Source: an uncultured Methanolobus sp. (GTDB taxonomy: Archaea > Halobacteriota > Methanosarcinia > Methanosarcinales > Methanosarcinaceae). From it: a stretch of 64,000 bases of DNA. Position 1 is the first letter of the stretch; the number at the start of each line of letters is the position of its first letter. This document shows positions 36,045 through 44,946 of the stretch, piece after piece. The position numbers were made by a program, and so were the translations under genes. Where the stretch lies: positions 2,852,001 to 2,916,000 of the forward strand of contig NZ_OY762426.1 of the NCBI RefSeq assembly GCF_963665675.1, in the 5' to 3' direction. The notes beneath the pieces are model-generated. The model did not search any database. It was given only the letters and a program-made list of their open reading frames with translations, and was not told the DNA's origin.

Positions 36045-37175
36045 TCATTCCCCAAATAGCTGATCCACGAACCATTGCGGATCGAATTTGCGAATGTCAT
36101 CATATCCCTGACCCATTCCAAGGAACAAAATTGGTTTTCCTGTGATGTATGCAATGGAAATTGCTGCACCACCTTTGGAATCGGCATCTGTTTTTGTCAG
36201 GATGGAACCGCTTATAGGAACAGCATCATTGAACTGTGCTGCCCTTTCCACAGCGTCATTACCTGCAACAGCCTCATCCACAAATATAATAAGGTCCGGA
36301 GGGGCTACACGGCAGACTTTTTTAAGCTGCTCCATGAGGTTAATATTTGTATGCATCCTTCCGGCCGTATCAGATAAAACAACATCTACATTGTGTGCCT
36401 TAGCATGTTGCATTGCATCATAGATAACAGCAGCCGGATCACCCTGTTCCTGATGCTTTATTACTTTTACTCCGATCTTATCGGCATGAATTGTGAGCTG
36501 GTCAATTGCTCCTGCCCTGAATGTGTCACCTGCAGCAACTACAACAGACATGCCCTGATCCTTGAAACGTTTGGACAACTTGGCAATTGAAGTGGTCTTT
36601 CCTGTACCATTTATACCAATGAAAACTATATGTACAGGCTTTTCGGCATTTTCCACGTATTCATCAAGATCAAACACATTAGCACTCATCACATCATAGA
36701 TTGCCTTTTTAAGAGCATCTTCAACAATGTTACCGGTATTACTGCCAATACGCCTCCTTGTTCCTACAAGCTGGCTTTTTACCGAATTTACAATGGCTTC
36801 TGAAACTGAAAGCGCAATATCACTCTCAAGAAGTGCCATTTCAAGATCCCAGAGAGGTTCTTCCAGATCATCTTCTTCAAGAATAAATTCTCTTTCAAAA
36901 ACAAGAGCTTTAGCCTTTTGTGCAAAACCAAATTTTCTGGAAACTTTATTTTCCTCTGTAGAAACAGGTTTGGTTTCTCCAGCAGGAACTTCAGTCTTTA
37001 CTTCTTCCGGAGAGATCGAAACATCAACAGGAGATTCCTGCTTTTTCTGAGAATCTGCCGTATCATCGACTACTTCTACTGGCTCGATAGCAACTGCTTT
37101 CTCATCGATTTTTGAGCCGATCTTTTCTTTAAAACCACTGAGTTTTGCCTTGAGTTTATTGAACACGTGATACAA
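36045..37175 (-). CDS. ftsY: Signal recognition particle receptor FtsY
   Basis: A 376-residue SRP GTPase. Residues 1-75 are a charged, acidic A-like region. The NG domain follows: FIGINGTGKTTSIAKLSKRF (G1), VVAAGDTFRAGAIDQL, VVLSDTAGRMHTNINLM (G3), ILTKTDADSKGGAAISI (G4/G5) and LGMGQGYDDI near the end. It receives ribosome-nascent chain complexes with SRP at the membrane. It follows prefoldin alpha, the normal archaeal order in this ribosomal cluster. Confidence 0.95.
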   Translation of the reverse strand: MYHVFNKLKAKLSGFKEKIGSKIDEKAVAIEPVEVVDDTADSQKKQESPVDVSISPEEVKTEVPAGETKPVSTEENKVSRKFGFAQKAKALVFEREFILEEDDLEEPLWDLEMALLESDIALSVSEAIVNSVKSQLVGTRRRIGSNTGNIVEDALKKAIYDVMSANVFDLDEYVENAEKPVHIVFIGINGTGKTTSIAKLSKRFKDQGMSVVVAAGDTFRAGAIDQLTIHADKIGVKVIKHQEQGDPAAVIYDAMQHAKAHNVDVVLSDTAGRMHTNINLMEQLKKVCRVAPPDLIIFVDEAVAGNDAVERAAQFNDAVPISGSILTKTDADSKGGAAISIAYITGKPILFLGMGQGYDDIRKFDPQWFVDQLFGE

Positions 37176-37214
37176 CTCGCAAGTTTGTTAAAAATAGAAA
37201 AAATAGAAAAAGGT

Positions 37215-37652
37215 TCACTGGGAACCTGCATTACCTTGCGGCTGCTGGAGCTTTGCAAGGAATGACTCAATAGCCTGCATCTGCTGGCCTAACTGGGCAA
37301 GGGAATTATTCATATTATCAAGAGCTGTTGTAAGCTTTTCCCTGCGGCGCTGGAGAATTTCTTTTGCTTCGGGAATAGGCCTTTCAACAGTATATCCTGC
37401 TCCGATATCAACCACTGCTTTGTCAGTTTGACTGATATTGGCATATACAAATGAACCGGAACCTATCGGAAACATTATTTCAGAACCATCTGAAACATTG
37501 TCGAGCTCATCTATTGTAGTAATAGCTCTGTTACAATCTTCCAATGATATCTGTACCATGCTCATCTGCTGCTGAACCATCTCCGCACGCTTTTGAAACT
37601 CACGGTGTTGGTTTGCAAGAACCCTTGGATCCTGTCCATTCATATCCGCCAT
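37215..37652 (-). CDS. pfdA: Prefoldin subunit alpha
   Basis: A 145-residue protein with two long coiled-coil helices flanking beta hairpins. The N-terminal helix is followed by ALTTIDELDN-like ITTIDELDNVSDGSEIMFPI and GSGSFVYANIS, then the GAGYTVERPIPEAKEIL block typical of alpha prefoldin. A final coiled coil runs to the C-terminus. With prefoldin beta it forms the hexameric holdase that hands unfolded proteins to the thermosome. It sits between eL20/LX and FtsY as in many archaea. Confidence 0.92.
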   Translation of the reverse strand: MADMNGQDPRVLANQHREFQKRAEMVQQQMSMVQISLEDCNRAITTIDELDNVSDGSEIMFPIGSGSFVYANISQTDKAVVDIGAGYTVERPIPEAKEILQRRREKLTTALDNMNNSLAQLGQQMQAIESFLAKLQQPQGNAGSQ

Positions 37653-37655
37653 GGA

Positions 37656-37832
37656 TTATGCCTCAGTTACACTTTCAATCTTTATGAAGTTCCTTTTAAG
37701 ACCATGTTTGCTGCCAAAGAGGGAATACACCTTGTCGGTTGCATTCTTCTCGTTCTGGCTCTCAATGACCTTTGTAAACTTTTCCCATGCTATTCCGGCT
37801 TTGAATGTGCCTTTGACCTGAAATGTCTTCAT
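37656..37832 (-). CDS. rpl18a: Large ribosomal subunit protein eL20 (LX / L18Ae)
   Basis: A 58-residue protein with ATG 37832 that reads [19 protein letters not shown], then [20 protein letters not shown] and [10 protein letters not shown]. This is the archaeal LX protein of the 50S subunit, whose N-terminal pattern and short length are typical. Its stop is three bases from the prefoldin start, and aIF6 lies 28 bases upstream. Confidence 0.93.
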   Translation of the reverse strand: MKTFQVKGTFKAGIAWEKFTKVIESQNEKNATDKVYSLFGSKHGLKRNFIKIESVTEA

Positions 37833-37860
37833 TTAAATCACCTAAAACCATAAATTATAA

Positions 37861-38514
37861 TTATATAAAGCCCAGGGCATCTTCTATTCGTCCCAGTTCA
37901 TGACCTGTGGTCTGCGAACCTGCAACATAACCCTTGGAATTTGCAATCAGTCCTGAAGCTACCATTTGAGTTCCATAGTTAGATGTCCCAATATCGACCG
38001 GAAGACAAAACAAGTCTTCAAGCATTTCAAGCTCGGTACTTGTTGCCCGGGGATTTACAAGCAAACCTTTATTTGTTGCAACTCCAGCCATTCCTACGGT
38101 CTTTGCACCACCTATGGTGCCTCTTTTAACATCCACTTTAAGGGCTTTTTCAATAGCTTCCACAGACCGGTCGTTTAGTTCCGGGTGCACAAGTGCTGCT
38201 GAATCGTTAGCCAGCACAACATTACCTACAGCGTTTATTTTTGCAGGCAATTCCACAACCGGAATATCAATCTGATCTGTGCCTCTTACACTGGCGTCCT
38301 TTGGAACAAGCACTGCGTTGGAATTACCCCTGCAAAGTGAACCCACAATAGTACTTCCATTGACAAGGGTTCCGACTACATTTGCCTGTAAGAACTGGCC
38401 CATCTTTTCACGGACAGACTCAGGAGTGTTCAAAGGTACAAATACCAGATCTTCGGTACATGTTGCAAAAGCCCCTATAACGGGGCTTTCCTGTACTTTT
38501 ATAGTTCGTATCAT
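37861..38514 (-). CDS. eif6: Translation initiation factor aIF6
   Basis: A 217-residue pentein-fold protein that binds the 50S subunit and blocks premature joining of 30S. It has GAFATCTEDLVFVPLNTPES, VGTLVNGSTIVGSLCRGN, ANDSAALVHPELND and the repeated GMAGVATNKGLLVNPRAT, with a C-terminal SNYGTQMVASGLIANSKG. Five pentein repeats fit the family length. It lies between eL31 and eL20 in the standard archaeal order. Confidence 0.95.
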   Translation of the reverse strand: MIRTIKVQESPVIGAFATCTEDLVFVPLNTPESVREKMGQFLQANVVGTLVNGSTIVGSLCRGNSNAVLVPKDASVRGTDQIDIPVVELPAKINAVGNVVLANDSAALVHPELNDRSVEAIEKALKVDVKRGTIGGAKTVGMAGVATNKGLLVNPRATSTELEMLEDLFCLPVDIGTSNYGTQMVASGLIANSKGYVAGSQTTGHELGRIEDALGFI

Positions 38515-38549
38515 TATATACGTTAAACTGGAATGATACCCGAAAGCAT

Positions 38550-38816
38550 TTATGCAAGTTCTGCCTGAACTTCGCCATCCTCGAACTTTGCAGCTCTTAT
38601 ACGGATGGAAAGAGGAGGCTTCTCACAGCCATGTTCCCATACTTTCTCATTGATAGTCTTGTCCAGCTTGACCATATCAGGCTCTACCTTCATGTGCTTT
38701 GTAAGGTATGCCCTGATAACTATCATAGTCTTCTTGGCCCTTTTCCAGCGTGGAATTGACTTAATCTCACGGAGAGGGATCGTGTAGATCTGCTCTTTTA
38801 CTACGTCTTCTGCCAT
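38550..38816 (-). CDS. rpl31e: Large ribosomal subunit protein eL31
   Basis: An 88-residue ribosomal protein: [20 protein letters not shown], then [20 protein letters not shown] and [19 protein letters not shown]. The pattern is that of archaeal eL31 near the peptide exit. ATG 38816 follows GTAGGTGAT closely. It is next to eL39, as is common in archaea. Confidence 0.95.
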   Translation of the reverse strand: MAEDVVKEQIYTIPLREIKSIPRWKRAKKTMIVIRAYLTKHMKVEPDMVKLDKTINEKVWEHGCEKPPLSIRIRAAKFEDGEVQAELA

Positions 38817-38828
38817 ATCATCACCTAC

Positions 38829-38984
38829 TTATTTCACATCGAGACTGCTTCTTCTCCAGTGTCTTCTCTTTGGATGGCTTACGACCTTACGCTCGGTCTT
38901 AATAATGACCCAGGTAGGAACCCTGTGGTTCTGCCTGTGTGCTTTTGCCAGCCTTGTCTTCTGTCCTTTAGTATTGTGGCTCAC
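38829..38984 (-). CDS. rpl39e: Large ribosomal subunit protein eL39
   Basis: A 51-residue basic protein starting at GTG 38984 after a GAGGTGA site. It reads [31 protein letters not shown] and [15 protein letters not shown], the hallmark of eL39, which lines the exit tunnel. It is 12 bases upstream of eL31. It is too short for many gene finders, but length and motifs are exact. Confidence 0.95.
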   Translation of the reverse strand: MSHNTKGQKTRLAKAHRQNHRVPTWVIIKTERKVVSHPKRRHWRRSSLDVK

Positions 38985-39084
38985 TTGTCTCACCTATGCT
39001 ATGATTTGTATTGAAGTATTGATTGAATTTTGAACTTATAACATAATTATTGCATAAACATTCAATCATGTTTTACGTTCTGCT

Positions 39085-39693
39085 TTATTCCTTAACGCTT
39101 ATCTTGCGTTCGATAACATGTGATTGTACATGAGTGGGGAATATCTCTTTTACCTTTTCAGGACCATGATTCCGAACAATTACTTCCCTTAGTTCGGTTT
39201 CATAATCTGCTTTCAGCACATCCTCACTCAAACCTTCTTCGATGACCAGATGCTTACTTACAAGCTCATTCACTGCAGCACGCCCAAATCCTTTCAAAGG
39301 ACACGTATAATGAACATCAAACCGATCCTCAATGCTTCTTATCTGTGATAGTTCAAGCATAGGAACACGGTCATCACGGCGGATCCCGTCAGCAATGAAT
39401 GTGACATTCGGATCAGTCGCAAGATGTTCTATAACGCTTCTGTGAATGAAATTGATAGCGTTTTTTGGAAAGCCATCCTCCATTATCATATCGTATGCCT
39501 TTTCAAGAATTGAAACGTCGGGTTTGATAATCCGGTGTGGAAAACCAAGCCTTTCAGCAGTTTCAGCAGCTACTTCCCCAACAGGAAGCAGTGAAAAACT
39601 GCATGTTACAAGTTCAACCTCAAAGAAAGGCTCCAGCAGTATTGCGGACAAAGAACTGTCCTTACCACCACTGAACATTACCGATACACGCAT
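39085..39693 (-). CDS. PP-loop ATP pyrophosphatase (alpha-hydrolase-like)
   Basis: A 202-residue protein with the PP-loop motif VMFSGGKDSSLSA at the N-terminus, then TCSFSLLPVGEVAAETAERL and FIADGIRRDDRVPMLE (GIRRDD is typical of the archaeal family). These enzymes adenylate a substrate before thio- or amino-group transfer, often on tRNA. No partner or zinc motif reveals the substrate. It lies between PDCD5 and eL39 in the ribosomal cluster. Conserved position suggests an RNA-linked role. Confidence 0.82.
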   Translation of the reverse strand: MRVSVMFSGGKDSSLSAILLEPFFEVELVTCSFSLLPVGEVAAETAERLGFPHRIIKPDVSILEKAYDMIMEDGFPKNAINFIHRSVIEHLATDPNVTFIADGIRRDDRVPMLELSQIRSIEDRFDVHYTCPLKGFGRAAVNELVSKHLVIEEGLSEDVLKADYETELREVIVRNHGPEKVKEIFPTHVQSHVIERKISVKE

Positions 39694-39702
39694 GAAGGGG
39701 AC

Positions 39703-40065
39703 TCACATTCGCTTAATAGTAGTTTCCCTCTTTTTGGGCTGCATCTGGACCAGAAGCTGTTTGAGTTTCTCATCATCGATCATTGATTGAAGCCTGCCAC
39801 TCTGTGCAAGCATGATCAATTGATTTTCAAGCTGCTCAACAAGTTCCTTGCGCGACATACGCAGATTTGTCAGCCTCTCACGTGCTTCCGGAGTAAGGAT
39901 CTGACGCATCAGAGCCTGCTTCTTTGCTTCCATCTCAGCCTGCATCTGCTCCTGCTGCATTGCTGCCTGCATATCGCCGCCGCCCATCTGCTGTTGGGAT
40001 GCCTGTTGTTGCTGCTGGATTTGTGCAAGTCTTTTTCTTCTTATCTCTTCAAGGTCATCAGTCAT
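39703..40065 (-). CDS. DNA-binding protein of the PDCD5 family
   Basis: The start is ATG 40065 (120 aa) after AGGTGA; three further codons are open upstream. The N-terminus TDDLEEIRRKRLAQIQQQQQ, the Gln/Met-rich stretch, and ILTPEARERLTNLRMSRKEL are typical of archaeal PDCD5-related proteins. The C-terminal IDDEKLKQLLVQMQPKKRE completes the three-helix bundle. It is found after eS19 in many archaea. Its exact role is not known. Confidence 0.92.
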   Translation of the reverse strand: MTDDLEEIRRKRLAQIQQQQQASQQQMGGGDMQAAMQQEQMQAEMEAKKQALMRQILTPEARERLTNLRMSRKELVEQLENQLIMLAQSGRLQSMIDDEKLKQLLVQMQPKKRETTIKRM

Positions 40066-40133
40066 GAAAGTCACCTTTGCTTATAAGATGTAAGCAGTGA
40101 TTCCTTATAGTGGTTATCGAACTGAAGATGTAC

Positions 40134-40583
40134 TCAGTATTTAGCAAGACCGGGAATACTTTCCACAAGGTCCTGTTTTACCTCGTATGCAACATTGTCA
40201 AGCATGGACTGTCCCTGTGGGGATACCACACGACCGCTCTTGAGAGTGCGTACAAAACCTGCTTCCTCAAGCTGCTGAAGAACAGTTCTTGCAATAGCAC
40301 CGCTGCCCTTTGCTTTCTTGCCTGGAGCAACGCCTCTGTTTTTCTTTCCTCCATAAACAGATCTCATTCTCTCAACACCAATTGGGCCCTGGGTATATAC
40401 AGTTCTAAGCACTGCTGCACATCTTGTGTACCACCATTCTGTTTCAATTGGTGGAAGTTGCTTGTGCACACCTGTCTTTACGTATGTTGCCCACTCAGGT
40501 GGATTTACTTTATCGTTCTCTTTCAACTTTTCTGCTACCTTTGCTATAAACTCGGTTGCAGGAACGTCATATACAGTTGTCAT
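40134..40583 (-). CDS. rps19e: Small ribosomal subunit protein eS19
   Basis: A 149-residue ribosomal protein: [59 protein letters not shown] and [19 protein letters not shown]. These are the main conserved blocks of eS19, which takes part in 40S/30S head maturation. The end [17 protein letters not shown] fits. It is the first gene of the minus-strand cluster that runs down to ftsY at 36045. Confidence 0.95.
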   Translation of the reverse strand: MTTVYDVPATEFIAKVAEKLKENDKVNPPEWATYVKTGVHKQLPPIETEWWYTRCAAVLRTVYTQGPIGVERMRSVYGGKKNRGVAPGKKAKGSGAIARTVLQQLEEAGFVRTLKSGRVVSPQGQSMLDNVAYEVKQDLVESIPGLAKY

Positions 40584-40726
40584 TAATATTCTCCTGAATT
40601 ATAATATCTGTTAAGATACCCACCATCTGCAGGACTCAATTGCATCAGGTGATTAGTTCAGCTGGATTTGTGATGTTTAAACTATTGAGTAGTATATACG
40701 TGTTTCGGCAGTTTTTGCTTATCCGA

Positions 40727-41998
40727 CTACTTTCTGAAGGTCTGCTCCCTTGCAGGACCTACAGAAATATAATCTATCTTTACACCCATCTTTTCTTCAA
40801 GATAAGTCACATAGTCCTGGGCTGCCTGTGGAAGATCGCTGAATTCCTTTACACCTGTAAGATCACTGTCCCATCCTGGAAGATCCTCATAGATCGGCTT
40901 ACATTCTGCAAGTTCTGAAGTATCTTCTGGCGGATAATCAATTGTCATTCCATCCAGTTCATAAGCAACACAAACTCTTACAGGATCAAGATTGGATAGA
41001 ACATCAAGTTTAGTAAGTGCAATGGATGTGTAACCATTAAGGTATATAGCCTTTTTAAGTAATGGAAGGTCGAACCATCCACATCTTCTTGATCTGCCGG
41101 TAGTGGTGCCAAACTCGCCACCAACATCCTGTATCTGATGACCTGTTTCATCAAAGAGTTCAGTAGGTAACGGACCTTCGCCAACCCTTGTGATATATGC
41201 TTTGACAATTGCCAGTACTTCATCAACCCTTGTAGGTCCAACACCAATATTGGCACATGCAGAACCTGAGATTGTACATGAAGAAGTTACAAACTTCTGG
41301 GTACCATGAATTACATCGAGGTGAGTACCCTGTGCACCTTCAGCAAGGACATTCCTGCCTTCATCCAGTGCCTTGTTTACCTCGTAGGAAACATCAGTTA
41401 CATAAGAAGCAAAACGCTCACCAAGCTTTACATACCTGCCAATGAGCTCCTGATCCATAACTATAGAAGGATCGCCATCAAGCTCCTTTATAGCTGCTTC
41501 TTTTGATGCAGCCAGATCTTCAAGTCTTTTAAGGAATTTTTCCTTATCCACAAGGTCACCCATGCGAATCTCATCCCTGGCAACCTTGTCAATATATGCA
41601 AAACCAATGCCGCGTTTTGTTGTGCCGATCTTCTCGGTCCTCTGTGACTCTCTCAAGCCATCCAGTTCAATGTGATATGGCATTATAATACTGGCTTTGG
41701 CATCAACACCAACTCTTGTTGCGTCCAAATCTATGCCACCTTCTGCAAGCATATCAAGCTCTTCTGCCAGTACTTCAGGGTTCACAACAGTTCCCGGACC
41801 TATTAATACCCTTGAATCTAAAAGAAAACCAGATGGAATAAGGTGAAGCTTGTATACGTCCTCACCTACTTTAACAGTGTGTCCTGCATTGTTCCCGCCC
41901 TGGAAACGGACAACCAGATCATAGTTACCGGATATAAGGTCAACTATTTTGCCTTTACCTTCATCGCCGAATTGAGCACCAGTAATAATAGTAAACAT
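40727..41998 (-). CDS. purA: Adenylosuccinate synthetase
   Basis: A 423-residue GTPase that joins IMP and aspartate in AMP synthesis. It has GAQFGDEGKGKIVDLISGNY at the N-terminus, FQGGNNAGHTVKVG, the GTTKRGIGFAYIDKVARDEI block, EGAQGTHLDVIHGTQKFVTS and TTTGRSRRCGWFDLP. A C-terminal ISVGPAREQTF completes the usual ending. No frameshift is seen. It appears monocistronic, with a short intergenic gap to the cysteine-rich gene upstream. Confidence 0.95.
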   Translation of the reverse strand: MFTIITGAQFGDEGKGKIVDLISGNYDLVVRFQGGNNAGHTVKVGEDVYKLHLIPSGFLLDSRVLIGPGTVVNPEVLAEELDMLAEGGIDLDATRVGVDAKASIIMPYHIELDGLRESQRTEKIGTTKRGIGFAYIDKVARDEIRMGDLVDKEKFLKRLEDLAASKEAAIKELDGDPSIVMDQELIGRYVKLGERFASYVTDVSYEVNKALDEGRNVLAEGAQGTHLDVIHGTQKFVTSSCTISGSACANIGVGPTRVDEVLAIVKAYITRVGEGPLPTELFDETGHQIQDVGGEFGTTTGRSRRCGWFDLPLLKKAIYLNGYTSIALTKLDVLSNLDPVRVCVAYELDGMTIDYPPEDTSELAECKPIYEDLPGWDSDLTGVKEFSDLPQAAQDYVTYLEEKMGVKIDYISVGPAREQTFRK

Positions 41999-42043
41999 GG
42001 GTGCAGAATTACCCTGTTGGCTTAATAAAGTTTTGATTGACTT

Positions 42044-42403
42044 TCAGATGTCTTCCTCAAACGCAAGCATACGGCAGCCTTCATCACAAAAACCTGATGA
42101 ATCAACTTTACGGCAACGTAGTGCTTTTGTAACCCCCATATCCACAAGAGTGTCTATAAGTTTCTCTGCTACAGTGATGCTTACATTAAATTCTGATTGA
42201 AGCATGTATATGGCATCCGGCCTTTTTATGGAATAGAAACATGAACGTGACCTTTTATCTGACTGGCAGGTGTCATATGACTCGCATTTCATCACCCGGG
42301 AACTGTTCTTGAAGTGTATGGCAAGACCCTGCCAGGAGTAGACATTATGCATTCCTTTTATGCCGTAGAGGTTAGCTTTGGTTTTTTCCTTGTGTCGTAG
42401 CAT
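42044..42403 (-). CDS. Small cysteine-rich protein with HTH-like segment, function unknown
   Basis: A 119-residue protein with eight cysteines (KCESYDTCQSDKRSRSCF, LRCRKVD, FCDEGCRM), suggesting metal binding. A central stretch (AIYMLQSEFNVSITVAEKLI) looks like a helix-turn-helix. I do not recognise a family. The C-terminal CDEGC could pair with the first cysteines. It precedes purA on the same strand by 45 bases. Confidence 0.5.
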   Translation of the reverse strand: MLRHKEKTKANLYGIKGMHNVYSWQGLAIHFKNSSRVMKCESYDTCQSDKRSRSCFYSIKRPDAIYMLQSEFNVSITVAEKLIDTLVDMGVTKALRCRKVDSSGFCDEGCRMLAFEEDI

Positions 42404-42518
42404 AGTAATTACTAGATAATAAAAATATAATTACTTTTTGTTCAAAATGTGAACAAACTTCTTTTTTGCAAAGTATTAGTAGAAGATATCTAATTAGCTC
42501 CAACCTTTCTCATCCTAG

Positions 42519-42641
42519 CTACCTGAGGTTGCACTTGTTAAGATGATGTGGACCCTTGGCCAGATACAGGATTATGATGATGCAGTTGATATCCTTAAAC
42601 AGGATATCAGGTGCGAGATTAATGAGAGGAGCCTTGAGTAA
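42519..42641 (+). pseudogene. Remnant of the 3' end of a GatD-like gene
   Basis: An open stretch of 40 codons reads LPEVALVKMMWTLGQ, then DYDDAVDILKQDIRCEINE and stops at TAA 42639-42641. This resembles the C-terminus of archaeal Glu-tRNA(Gln) amidotransferase subunit D (an asparaginase-like protein). It is preceded by an in-frame TAG and no start or upstream domain remains. It is probably a decayed duplicate or a recombination scar. Confidence 0.6.
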
Positions 42642-42749
42642 AGGATCCAGTGTTTTTTTTATGTATGATCGATTAAGAAGAGAATTTTATGTGTTGTGTT
42701 AATTTATTTAACATAGAAAAAAGAGAGGAAAAACTCATCTGTTTTTCCT

Positions 42750-44030
42750 TTAATACTCAGGATTCCCAACTTTTCCCATGAAGAGTATGCATCCTGTCCG
42801 TTTATCCTCAATGAAGAACATGAAAGGATGATCAGCTTTGAATTCCAACACCTGCTCTGGTTCCAATGATATAGAGTCAACTGCCTCAATCGCCGTAGAA
42901 GCAGCAGCTTCCGTTCCTTCTTCATGTACATTAATGTATGACTGGTGGATCACATCATCCAGCCATAGATTATAATCCTCTGGAACCAACTGAGCATCAT
43001 ACATACCTGAGAAATTTGCTAGGTTTCCATCAAATGCATCCACAATTCCCATGTTCTTCAATGTGTCCGGCAATTCGGTTTTTGTATCAATCTTGAATCT
43101 GGGTAAGTAGGTATGCACCAGTTGAGGCTCCATAGAAGATTTAAGCGTATCATAATCAGAAAGAGTGAAAATGTCTTCAAATTCTTCGATGTTATTTTCT
43201 TCAGGAAGCACAATATACATACATAAATCATTACCTTTGTACGGCAGTTCAACAATCTTTGCATGTTCATATTCTCCATAATTGAAATTCTCCTGAATAA
43301 ACATCATATCCACAGGAATTCCATCGTTGTTTGAGGAAGTATAAAAAATTCCTCTTTCAGTGTTTGTTGTATCAAATTCATTCATCCATTTTCCTTGAAA
43401 GTAAACTGCATTTGTCATAATTATAGCCGTACTCCCGGTTATCAGGTCTTCTGGAATCAAATCTTTGATTTTGTCGTTTGTTTTCGAAGCAACCCATTCA
43501 TTGATTATTACTCTGGATTCTCCCGGCTCACCTCCGAAATCAAGATTTGTTACATTTCCTCCATAGTATTCTTTTGAATTCTTTGCAAAATCCTGATTCA
43601 AAGGATACTCTTTGCGAACCCAGAGGGCATTTGCAGTATTTAAATCATAGTTATCATCATCTGAATTGATAGTATCCATCATATTTTTTGAAGTGGCTTC
43701 AAGAACAGGTTTATTCAATGGATAATTGAATACCTGCGCTATTTGTTCTTTAGTAGAGTTCTCAGCACCATCATAACAGATGGCCATTGCAGTAAAAATG
43801 CTGTATGGGGAAAATACCAGATTCTCTTCTTTTGTGATATTTGAATAGAAATCAAAAGCAAATGCATTATTTGCAGTTGCAATATTGTATTCATCAGCCG
43901 AATATGCATACATTGTTGAATCTTTATCTACAGCACCCGTTTCGGAGGCAGTGTCACCATCGATGCAGCCGATGCATAATAAAAAAAGAAAACAAAGTGC
44001 TACAATTTGTATAATTTGATTACAATTCAT
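42750..44030 (-). CDS. Serpin family protein, predicted lipoprotein
   Basis: A 426-residue protein with a lipoprotein-type signal (LCFLFLLCIGC). The serpin core follows: NAFAFDFYSNITKEENLVFS, NALWVRKEYPLN, TNAVYFQGKWMNEFD and the ending FMFFIEDKRTGCILFMGKVG. The hinge of the reactive loop is EEGTEAAASTAIEA, which fits an inhibitory serpin that traps serine or cysteine proteases. It would act outside the cell membrane. The gene is followed downstream by the GatD remnant on the other strand. Confidence 0.93.
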   Translation of the reverse strand: MNCNQIIQIVALCFLFLLCIGCIDGDTASETGAVDKDSTMYAYSADEYNIATANNAFAFDFYSNITKEENLVFSPYSIFTAMAICYDGAENSTKEQIAQVFNYPLNKPVLEATSKNMMDTINSDDDNYDLNTANALWVRKEYPLNQDFAKNSKEYYGGNVTNLDFGGEPGESRVIINEWVASKTNDKIKDLIPEDLITGSTAIIMTNAVYFQGKWMNEFDTTNTERGIFYTSSNNDGIPVDMMFIQENFNYGEYEHAKIVELPYKGNDLCMYIVLPEENNIEEFEDIFTLSDYDTLKSSMEPQLVHTYLPRFKIDTKTELPDTLKNMGIVDAFDGNLANFSGMYDAQLVPEDYNLWLDDVIHQSYINVHEEGTEAAASTAIEAVDSISLEPEQVLEFKADHPFMFFIEDKRTGCILFMGKVGNPEY

Positions 44031-44059
44031 AATTATTATTGATGTTATGGTACATATAA

Positions 44060-44656
44060 TTAACGGACTGGAAATATAACACTTGGTTCAGTATCATATG
44101 TGATTATGTCTTTTTCATTCATGGACCATCGTATACGATAACTTGTAACTTCACCTATTTCGGCATTAACCCTAACCTGTATTCCATCGGAAAGTGAAGG
44201 TATTCCACTAATGATTCTTGCATAAGATATTTTGTATATTCTTGGCAAGTCATCTGCAGCCGCTTCTTTGTACTTGATATTTTCAAGTTCGATCTCATTC
44301 AGTTTGTCAGAAGTTAATTTGGATTGAATATAGTTTTCTGCTATTTTCAGAGCTTCTTCATTACTTATATTCATGTTTCCTTTTACCTTTTTAGATCCAT
44401 CATATATATACAGCAAATCTTCATTAGATGCATCTATACCCACGATAACATGTCTTCCATTAGTAGTTTCCACACTTACCTGCCAAATGGCACCATTTTG
44501 AATCTCCACAACATCGAGTGGGTAAATTTGAAAGGGATTACATTGAAAATCTGTCCCAAATTTACGAATCATATCCGGGATATGAGTATGGATAGTGCCA
44601 CATGACAGGGATTCATCAAATATCAGCTTGTATTTATCATGTGGCGAATCACTCAT
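44060..44656 (-). CDS. Protein of unknown function with PepSY-like segment
   Basis: A 198-residue protein without a signal peptide. Residues about 95-190 resemble a PepSY/YcdB-like fold: NISNEEALKIAENYIQSKL, YKISYARIISGIPSLSDGIQ, VRVNAEIGEVTSYRIRW. No catalytic motif is seen. It lies upstream of the serpin gene on the same strand by 29 bases, so both may be co-transcribed and concern protease control. This is inference. Confidence 0.55.
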   Translation of the reverse strand: MSDSPHDKYKLIFDESLSCGTIHTHIPDMIRKFGTDFQCNPFQIYPLDVVEIQNGAIWQVSVETTNGRHVIVGIDASNEDLLYIYDGSKKVKGNMNISNEEALKIAENYIQSKLTSDKLNEIELENIKYKEAAADDLPRIYKISYARIISGIPSLSDGIQVRVNAEIGEVTSYRIRWSMNEKDIITYDTEPSVIFPVR

Positions 44657-44946
44657 TTTCTATAGGGCAATAAGACATTGTTGTTAAAATTACCCACACG
44701 ATGTTGAAGAGAGCCTAATTATAGTTAAGAACCAATGTTTGAAACTTATGATATTAGTATTACTGCCAATAGAGTATGGTTTTAAAACTCATAAGTTATA
44801 AACCAAAGGTGTTTAACTATAATTATCTTTAAATTATTAATAGTAAAACGTTTTATGAATCATTGTTTTGGCAACCTTTATTACGAATAAATTAGCTATT
44901 GAAGCAAATCAGTCCATTATATAAATAATCTAATCAGGTGAATATT

